Source: DHVE2 group archaeon (GTDB lineage: Archaea > Thermoplasmatota > Thermoplasmata > Thermoplasmatales > Aciduliprofundaceae). From it: a stretch of 6,589 nucleotides of DNA. Each line of letters begins with the position of its first letter. Within the stretch, counting starts at the first letter, position 1. A model generated the notes under the pieces. It worked only from the letters and a program-made list of their open reading frames with translations, did not search any database and was not told the DNA's origin. Shown in pieces: positions 1-4,062 of this stretch. Made by a program: the position numbers and the translations under genes. The stretch is from the NCBI GenBank assembly GCA_015520985.1, contig WAOY01000135.1, forward strand, positions 1-6,589, given 5' to 3'.

Positions 1-64
1 CCGTATATTGTGCAAAGTCCGTGGATCTATAAGTGCCGGGTGTGCCCCAAGTTGAATTTTTCAT
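1..64 (-). CDS. Possible start of a further gene in the propeller unit, cut by the window edge (weak)
   Basis: An ATG at 64-62 on the minus strand opens a frame of 21 codons, beginning MKNSTWGTPGTYRSTDF, that is still open at the left edge. It lies 14 nt after the stop of the beta-propeller gene on the same strand, and no T-run lies between them, so a third gene of the same transcript is possible. Against it, the upstream sequence (AGAGATC) is only a poor ribosome binding site, and 21 open codons happen often by chance. I do not recognise the peptide and assign no function. Confidence 0.25.
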   Translation of the reverse strand, partial: MKNSTWGTPGTYRSTDFAQYT

Positions 65-78
65 GATCTCTAGTGATA

Positions 79-1398
79 TCACGACCTTCGCCTCCTATAC
101 CAATAATATGGAATAATAGCACTCGCAATTGCGGCTATTAAACAGCCCCATAATATAAAGTAAAGGTAATCGTGGGAGGAGGTGGGCTTTATAGGCATAG
201 CAGTATCGGTATATTTGATAGCATACACTTTTCCATTAATAGTTCCTACATATACCGTTCTATTACTCCCTATAACAGGGGTGGCGATGATTCCTGCATC
301 TAGGTGGAGCTTCCATCTCATCTTTCCATCTGGAGATATAGAATATAGATATCCGGTATTGTTTTTAGAGTACCAGTCACCCAAGTAAATATTTTCATTT
401 TTATCAATTGCTGGTGGTGTGACATATACCCCTGCGGTCGTGTTATCTCTATCAATTTTGAGTCTCCATAAAATTTTTCCATTCTCTTTTGACAAGGCGT
501 AAAGCTCGTTTGAAGTTCCAGGTATATGTATGCTATGATGTGTTAGATACAATGCATTGCTCCCTATTGCGGGAAGAGAACCATCCACATTTGTTGTCCA
601 TTTCACACGTCCATCGGTATGTAATGCATACAACAGTTGATCAAAATACACATATATATTTCCATCTTTGTCTATAACAGGGGAGGATATAGCAGATTTT
701 TTCATACTGTATATTAATTTCATATCACCCTTCGGATTTACTGCGTAGAGATAACTTGCGTTTATGTGTCCCCCTGAGAAACTAATATCGCTTACATACA
801 ATGTGTCTTTAAAGTACGCTGGAGTCCTCGGTGCACCATGCATTTGCTTTTTCCATTGGATTTTTCCCTTTTCGCTTATGCTATATAAATATCTCCCACT
901 TTTCAAATAAATGTGATTTTTTACAATGCGGATACCACTAAAAGGGCCGTCATAACCCAAGTTTAGCTTCCATTCAAGTACACCATTTGAGGAATACGCA
1001 TATAAATAACTTGGAAGTGGTGTTCCGAGAGGAGGTGGCAGATACCATGTGGCAACATAGAACGTATTATTTGAACCAAGAGCTAATGGCATTGAACCTA
1101 TACTATCTGCTGGTAGGGTAACATTCCATAGAAGCGTACCATTTGGGGATAATTTATAGATGTATCCGATACCATCTTCTTTATGCTCATATACATATAC
1201 ATTTTGATAGGCGTCCAGCAAGATATAATTAACCCAAGGTTTACAGCATGTACTTGATTCCCATGGGTCAAATTTCCAAAGTATTCTCACATTATCTTTT
1301 TGAGATTCCACACCATAACTGGGGGAAGTGAAAACAAAAAGAATAACAGTTGAAAAAATTATAAACACGACTACGGTTAGAATCTTCCGCATAATCAT
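79..1398 (-). CDS. Secreted, membrane-anchored PQQ-like beta-propeller repeat protein
   Basis: 439-residue protein predicted to sit on the outer face of the cytoplasmic membrane. Residues 1-29 form a signal peptide (MRK, then a hydrophobic stretch at 6-24, ending SPSYG). The body carries PQQ/BamB-type repeats: an N/D-G-x-h-x-W motif recurs with Trp at 41, 91, 143, 182, 267, 311 and 362 and a degenerate copy near Y230, which suggests eight blades; LYALSKENGKILW and VYVGTINGKVYAI are typical strands. Residues 411-433 are a transmembrane helix followed by RRRRS, a cytoplasmic stop-transfer tail. Such propellers usually serve in binding or assembly; residues of a PQQ-dependent dehydrogenase are not evident, so an enzyme role is not supported. 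The start overlaps the stop of the upstream gene (TAATG) and follows a strong ribosome binding site. A start two codons later (MRK) is also possible. A vicinal Cys pair (C51-C52) is unusual. Confidence 0.88.
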   Translation of the reverse strand: MIMRKILTVVVFIIFSTVILFVFTSPSYGVESQKDNVRILWKFDPWESSTCCKPWVNYILLDAYQNVYVYEHKEDGIGYIYKLSPNGTLLWNVTLPADSIGSMPLALGSNNTFYVATWYLPPPLGTPLPSYLYAYSSNGVLEWKLNLGYDGPFSGIRIVKNHIYLKSGRYLYSISEKGKIQWKKQMHGAPRTPAYFKDTLYVSDISFSGGHINASYLYAVNPKGDMKLIYSMKKSAISSPVIDKDGNIYVYFDQLLYALHTDGRVKWTTNVDGSLPAIGSNALYLTHHSIHIPGTSNELYALSKENGKILWRLKIDRDNTTAGVYVTPPAIDKNENIYLGDWYSKNNTGYLYSISPDGKMRWKLHLDAGIIATPVIGSNRTVYVGTINGKVYAIKYTDTAMPIKPTSSHDYLYFILWGCLIAAIASAIIPYYWYRRRRS

Positions 1399-1631
1399 TA
1401 GACGTTCACCTCCCCATATAATCTATCTAAGAAGTCATCCCAGTATGTAGCATCTGAGAAATCTAAGTTCCTGTAGATATCACGATCACTTCCACTGTAA
1501 TAGGATTGATCATCCGGCAAGAATATAGAAATCCCATGGTAATCACCATCACGGTGCTTTTCAATTAGCATGGCGTTGATTATTGCGTTTATAACATCCT
1601 GGACGGATTGTACAGCGTTATTATGCCCCAT
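1398..1631 (-). CDS. Short protein resembling the C-terminal end of a clostripain-like (C11) peptidase; probable remnant
   Basis: 77-residue product. The segment GISIFLPDDQSYYS, then YRNLDFSDATYWDDFLDRLY, resembles by eye the conserved end of archaeal and bacterial C11 peptidases (pattern HGxSIYFP ... Y ... LDFxxxTxWDxFL). Full-length C11 enzymes are several hundred residues long and their catalytic His and Cys lie well upstream, so this protein lacks an active site. In-frame stops lie just upstream, so the frame does not continue 5'. It has a plausible promoter and ribosome binding site (GAGGGTG, 7 nt before ATG) and is coupled to the next gene by a TAATG overlap. It may be a decayed gene whose end survives because it drives translation of the propeller gene, or a small functional protein. 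There is no signal peptide. Family assignment is from memory of the motif, not a search. Confidence 0.62.
   Translation of the reverse strand: MGHNNAVQSVQDVINAIINAMLIEKHRDGDYHGISIFLPDDQSYYSGSDRDIYRNLDFSDATYWDDFLDRLYGEVNV
1406..1413 (-). promoter_or_regulatory. Ribosome binding site of the propeller gene, inside the upstream gene
   Basis: GGAGGTGA on the minus strand, 7 nt before the ATG at 1398. It is a near-perfect complement of the 16S rRNA 3' end and overlaps the last codons of the 77-codon gene. It fixes the propeller start and indicates translational coupling or re-initiation at TAATG. Confidence 0.75.
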
Positions 1632-1682
1632 CTTGTCACACCCTCTTCCTCCTTGTATTTCTTAGGTCTATATCCATAATAA

Positions 1683-1693
1683 CTTATTTAAGA
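1683..1693 (-). promoter_or_regulatory. TATA box for the left-hand, minus-strand unit
   Basis: TCTTAAATAAG on the minus strand. With a start site about 25 nt downstream, the transcript would begin near 1662 and have a leader of roughly 30 nt carrying AAGGAGGAAGAGGGTG before the ATG at 1631. The element is nearly symmetrical in AT content, so its direction is inferred from the gene it precedes. Confidence 0.45.
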
Positions 1694-1754
1694 CTTTTGT
1701 TTGGGCATTGTGTCTTTTCGAAACGGACATATTATCACCCTCCACGGAACCGGG

Positions 1755-1767
1755 CAAAGATTTTTAT
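1755..1767 (+). promoter_or_regulatory. BRE/TATA promoter of gcvH
   Basis: GCAAAGA followed by TTTTTAT looks like a TFB-recognition element plus TATA box. A start site about 25 nt downstream would be near 1790, leaving an 11-nt leader that begins at the ribosome binding site. A second AT-rich element (ACTTTTAA, 1776-1783) is closer to the gene but less well placed. Confidence 0.5.
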
Positions 1768-1789
1768 CGTGGCACACTTTTAACCCCGC

Positions 1790-1796
1790 AGGTGAT
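1790..1796 (+). promoter_or_regulatory. Ribosome binding site of gcvH
   Basis: AGGTGAT lies 4 nt before the ATG at 1801. It decides the start: an in-frame ATG at 1708 would add 31 residues with no similarity to H proteins and would sit upstream of the TATA box. Confidence 0.65.
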
Positions 1797-1800
1797 CGAT

Positions 1801-2190
1801 ATGTATCCTGAGGATCTGAAGTACACCAAGACTCACGAGTGGGTCAAGATCGAGGGCAACAGGGCGAAGGTCGGGATCACGTACTACGCCCAGGAGCAGC
1901 TCAACGACATCGTTTACGTTGAACTCCCCAACGTCGGGGATGAGATAAAGAAGGGCGAGCCATTCGGCGTGGTTGAATCCGTCAAGAGTTCCAGCGACGT
2001 CTACATGCCCCTTTCGGGCAAGGTCGTGGCCGTGAACGAGGAGATTGTGGATCAGCCCGAACTGCTCAACGAAGACCCCTATAAGAACTGGATGATAGAG
2101 ATCGAAATCCTCAACCCCGACGAGATAAACGATCTCATGGACGTTGAGGCCTACAGGAAGCACGTTGAGGAAGAGGAGAAGGGACATTGA
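1801..2190 (+). CDS. gcvH: Glycine cleavage system H protein (lipoyl carrier)
   Basis: 129-residue cytosolic lipoyl carrier, the usual length of the family. In the glycine cleavage system its lipoyl arm takes the aminomethyl group from the P protein to the T protein and is re-oxidised by the L protein; H-like proteins can also serve as lipoate donors. The protein opens with LKYTKTHEW, the family signature, continues with VGITYYAQEQLNDIVYVELP, and has the lipoylation motif ESVKSSSDVYMPLSG with K62 as the modified lysine. NEDPYKNWMIEIE near the end is also typical. The C-terminus is highly acidic (VEEEEKGH). It starts the plus-strand group and overlaps rlmE by 4 nt. No gcvT, gcvP, lpd or lipoate ligase gene lies in the window, so its partner system is not shown here. 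Confidence 0.96.
   Translation: MYPEDLKYTKTHEWVKIEGNRAKVGITYYAQEQLNDIVYVELPNVGDEIKKGEPFGVVESVKSSSDVYMPLSGKVVAVNEEIVDQPELLNEDPYKNWMIEIEILNPDEINDLMDVEAYRKHVEEEEKGH
2175..2178 (+). promoter_or_regulatory. Ribosome binding site supporting the TTG start of rlmE
   Basis: GGAG within GAGGAGAAGGG, 8 nt before TTG at 2187 and inside the end of gcvH. It supports the non-ATG start, with the start and the gcvH stop sharing TTGA. Confidence 0.45.
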
Positions 2191-2825
2191 AGAGGCGCAG
2201 GGATTACTACTACAACCTCGCCAAGAGGAGCGGCTACAAGAGCCGCGCCGCCTTCAAGCTCATCCAGATGGATGAGCGCTTTTATTTGATCCGCGAAGGT
2301 TACGTTGTCCTCGACCTCGGCGCCTCTCCGGGGGGCTGGAGCCAGGTCGCCCGGGAACTGGTCGGCGATACCGGTCGCGTCATAGCGGTGGATCTGAAGC
2401 CCGTCCGGGTTCCCGGTGTCGAGTACATCCGCGGCGACGTTTTCAGCGATGAAACCATCGAGAGGATTCGCGAGAGGGTGGAGAAGGTGGACGTGGTCCT
2501 GTCGGACATGGCCCCCAAGATATCCGGCGTTACTTCCTGGGACCACGCCAGGTCCATTGAACTCGCGGAGAGGGCGCATGAAATAGCCAGGATCTTCCTA
2601 AGGCCCAGGGGCCACATGGTTGTCAAGGTCTTCCAGGGGGATATGATAAGGGGCTTCGTAAAAGAATTGAAGAGGGATTTTGAGCTGGTGAAGGTGCACA
2701 AGCCGAAGGCGTCCAAGCCGGAGAGTTCCGAGGTGTACATCGTATGCAAGAGGTTCAGGGGAGCAGATTTAAATAATATGAGCGATGGCGATAACCATGG
2801 ACCCCGAGACGAGGAGGATACTTGA
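2187..2825 (+). CDS. rlmE: 23S rRNA (uridine-2'-O)-methyltransferase, FtsJ/RlmE family
   Basis: 212-residue SAM-dependent 2'-O-methyltransferase, close to the 209 residues of E. coli RlmE, which methylates U2552 of the 23S rRNA A-loop. The Rossmann SAM motif VLDLGASPGGWSQVA is at 41-55 and the acidic strand end AVDLKP at 67-72. The K-D-K-E catalytic tetrad of the family is complete: K24 (AAFKL), D107 (LSDMAPKISG), K147 (VVKVFQG) and E182 (SSEVYIV). There is no added TRAM domain, unlike some archaeal homologues. It starts with TTG, overlapping the gcvH stop by 4 nt, so it is probably translated with gcvH. The core ends near KRF at 188-190; the last ~20 residues are polar (MSDGDNHGPRDEEDT) and their DNA also holds the taw1 promoter and start. 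Archaeal FtsJ proteins may act on another RNA, so the exact target nucleotide is inferred. Confidence 0.94.
   Translation: MKRRRDYYYNLAKRSGYKSRAAFKLIQMDERFYLIREGYVVLDLGASPGGWSQVARELVGDTGRVIAVDLKPVRVPGVEYIRGDVFSDETIERIRERVEKVDVVLSDMAPKISGVTSWDHARSIELAERAHEIARIFLRPRGHMVVKVFQGDMIRGFVKELKRDFELVKVHKPKASKPESSEVYIVCKRFRGADLNNMSDGDNHGPRDEEDT
2766..2776 (+). promoter_or_regulatory. TATA box for taw1, inside the 3' end of rlmE
   Basis: GATTTAAATAA stands out in GC-rich coding sequence. The centre of TTTAAATA (2768-2775) is about 25 nt before the ATG at 2797, which predicts a transcript starting at or next to that ATG. No Shine-Dalgarno sequence precedes this ATG, as expected for leaderless expression. 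Confidence 0.6.
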
Positions 2826-3726
2826 AAGGCAGGGCTATGCCATCGTGGGCAATCACAGCGCCGTGAAGCTCTGCCACTGGCTTCGCGAGAGTCTCCTTAG
2901 AAATAGATTTTGCTATAAGCAGCAGTTCTACGGGATAAAGACGCACCGCTGCCTTCAGATGAGCCCCGCGGTGAACAACTGCACCCAGAACTGCCTGTTC
3001 TGCTGGAGATTCCAGGGTTTCAGCGAAGTGTACCTCCAAGAAGTGGACGATCCAGAGTTCATAGTGGAGGAGAGCATAAGGCAGCAGAGGAGGCTCATCG
3101 TCGGCTACAAGGGGGATCCCCGGGTTGATCCCAAGAAGTGGGAGGAGGCGATGAACCCTAAGCACGTGGCCATATCGCTGATAGGAGAGCCCACGCTTTA
3201 TCCGAGACTGGGCGAACTCATAGAGGAGTACCACAAGCGCGGCTTCACCACATTCCTTGTGACGAATGGTATAATGCCGGAGGTGCTGGAGAACCTTGAT
3301 CCTCTGCCCACTCAACTGTACGTGACTCTCGCGGCGCCAAATGAGGAGATATACCGCAAGCTCCTCGTCCCCCTCATACGCAACGGGTGGGAACGGCTCA
3401 GGAGGACCCTAGAGTTGCTACCTTCCCTTGACACCAGGACCGTTATAAGGCATACCCTGGTCAAGGGGTGGAATATGGAGTATGTGAAGGAGTACGCCAA
3501 GCTTGACGCGATGGCGGAGCCAGACTTCATAGAGGCGAAGGCCTACGTCTTCGTCGGCTATTCCCGGGAGAGGCTCAGCATACAGAACATGCCCAGCCAC
3601 GGGGAGATAAGAGAATTCGCAAGAAAACTAGCCGAGGAGACCTCGTACCATTACGCCGACGAAAAGGAGGACAGCCGCGTCGTGCTCCTCTCCCGCGAGG
3701 AGAAGGTCAAAAAGATCAGCGAATGA
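2797..3726 (+). CDS. taw1: S-adenosyl-L-methionine-dependent tRNA 4-demethylwyosine synthase (TYW1/Taw1)
   Basis: 309-residue radical SAM enzyme that condenses m1G37 of tRNA-Phe with two carbons of pyruvate to form 4-demethylwyosine (imG-14), the tricyclic core of wyosine bases beside the anticodon. Counting from the ATG at 2797, the radical SAM cluster motif CX3CX2C is C62-C66-C69 (NNCTQNCLFCW). The second, pyruvate-binding cluster uses C26, C39 and C52 in the family's CX12CX12C spacing, with K41, the lysine proposed to bind pyruvate, two residues after C39. SLIGEPTLYP and YVTLAAPNEEIYRKLLVP are further family hallmarks. An ATG at 2785 would add four residues, but 2797 fits both the promoter spacing and the cysteine numbering I recall from Methanocaldococcus and Pyrococcus homologues. 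It overlaps rlmE by 29 nt and the convergent small gene by 11 nt. The other wyosine genes (trm5, taw2, taw3) are not in view. Confidence 0.95.
   Translation: MDPETRRILERQGYAIVGNHSAVKLCHWLRESLLRNRFCYKQQFYGIKTHRCLQMSPAVNNCTQNCLFCWRFQGFSEVYLQEVDDPEFIVEESIRQQRRLIVGYKGDPRVDPKKWEEAMNPKHVAISLIGEPTLYPRLGELIEEYHKRGFTTFLVTNGIMPEVLENLDPLPTQLYVTLAAPNEEIYRKLLVPLIRNGWERLRRTLELLPSLDTRTVIRHTLVKGWNMEYVKEYAKLDAMAEPDFIEAKAYVFVGYSRERLSIQNMPSHGEIREFARKLAEETSYHYADEKEDSRVVLLSREEKVKKISE
3708..3714 (-). terminator. Possible T-run terminator of the small minus-strand gene
   Basis: On the minus strand the stop codon (3718-3716) is followed almost at once by CTTTTTG. Euryarchaeal RNA polymerase often stops at such T-runs without a hairpin. 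The same bases encode Lys-Lys near the end of taw1, so the run may be coincidence. Confidence 0.3.
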
Positions 3727-3946
3727 GCCGTCTTATTTCCATCTCCACCTCTTTCGCCTTCTCCTCCCCGCCGAAGGTCATCATGACCTTTCCCAGGGCC
3801 CGGGCCAGTTTCGGGACATCCTCCTTCTTTATGTTGTCCGGGTCTATCCCGAGATCCCTGCACTGCTTCTTTATCACGAATTTGCCCAGCTGGCCCAGCT
3901 CCCTCGTCATGATTTCCTCTATCTTCACGCTGTACTCTGAGGGCAT
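3716..3946 (-). CDS. Small conserved-looking helical protein of unknown function
   Basis: 76-residue protein starting MPSEYSVKIEEIMTRELG. I cannot name its family. It looks like a real, compact, all-helical cytosolic protein: one helix (VKIEEIMTRELGQLGKFVIKK), a short linker with DLGIDPDNIKKEDVP, a second helix (KLARALGKVMMTF) and, after GGEEKA, a charged third helix (KEVEMEIRRLIR). There is one Cys (QCRDLG) and no membrane segment or catalytic motif. The ATG at 3946 is preferred over an upstream TTG at 3967 because a TATA box lies 26 nt before it and no ribosome binding site is present, which fits leaderless transcription. It is divergent from metG and its end overlaps that of taw1 by 11 nt. 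A protein-protein or nucleic-acid adaptor role is only a guess. Confidence 0.72.
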   Translation of the reverse strand: MPSEYSVKIEEIMTRELGQLGKFVIKKQCRDLGIDPDNIKKEDVPKLARALGKVMMTFGGEEKAKEVEMEIRRLIR

Positions 3947-3965
3947 CTCGGGGTGTGTATGGGGC

Positions 3966-3979
3966 AATTAAATATAACC
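3966..3979 (-). promoter_or_regulatory. TATA box of the small minus-strand gene
   Basis: GGTTATATTTAATT on the minus strand. The centre of the TATA core is about 26 nt before the ATG at 3946, predicting transcription from the start codon itself. It is the most AT-rich stretch of the intergenic region. Confidence 0.6.
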
Positions 3980-3995
3980 TTTTTGCAGAATTTTT
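3980..3995 (+). terminator. Two T5 tracts, possible transcription stop ahead of metG
   Basis: TTTTT at 3980-3984 and again at 3991-3995 on the plus strand. They could end read-through from taw1, which is otherwise antisense to the small gene, before the metG promoter begins. No hairpin accompanies them. Confidence 0.3.
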
Positions 3996-4027
3996 CCAGG
4001 ATGAGTGTAACAAGCGGTCCAGGCGCA

Positions 4028-4040
4028 CAAATATTTAAAA
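4028..4040 (+). promoter_or_regulatory. TATA box of metG
   Basis: CAAATATTTAAAA, with its core centred about 27 nt before the ATG at 4063. The spacing predicts a leaderless or nearly leaderless transcript; no Shine-Dalgarno sequence precedes the start (CCCAAGACTATG). Confidence 0.65.
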
Positions 4041-4056
4041 GGGAATAGGCATTCCC
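4041..4056 (+). repeat. Perfect 6-bp inverted repeat between the metG TATA box and start: possible operator
   Basis: GGGAAT-AGGC-ATTCCC, a perfect 6-bp inverted repeat with a 4-nt centre. It abuts the TATA box and ends about 6 nt before the start codon, covering the expected initiation region. If transcription starts near 4061-4063 the repeat is not in the RNA, so a dimeric DNA-binding protein is the more natural reading than an RNA hairpin. Its function is inferred from position only. Confidence 0.45.
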
Positions 4057-4062
4057 AAGACT

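Noticed and set aside
73..82. Perfect 10-bp palindrome GTGATATCAC over the propeller stop codon
   Set aside because: Short, without a spacer or nearby copies; a chance palindrome of this size is expected in a sequence this long.
182..677. Plus-strand open frames opposite the propeller gene
   Set aside because: Short, low-complexity products with no start signal, fully overlapped by a well-supported minus-strand gene with clear repeats.
1636..1677. A 13-codon minus-strand frame (MDIDLRNTRRKRV) ending 4 nt before the start of the 77-codon gene, like a leader peptide
   Set aside because: Its start is only about 11 nt past the TATA box, so it would lie upstream of the predicted transcript start, and it has no ribosome binding site.
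1708..1800. N-terminal extension of GcvH from an ATG at 1708
   Set aside because: It would add 31 residues unlike the family and begins upstream of the promoter; the ATG at 1801 has a good ribosome binding site and gives the normal H-protein length.
1780..2579. Long open frames antisense to gcvH and rlmE, and similar ones opposite taw1 and metG
   Set aside because: They mirror GC-rich codon usage of the real genes, lack ribosome binding sites or promoters and show no recognisable domain; the sense genes have complete catalytic motifs.
3947..3967. TTG start of the small minus-strand protein, adding seven residues
   Set aside because: The TTG overlaps the TATA box region, so it would not be transcribed; the ATG at 3946 fits the promoter.
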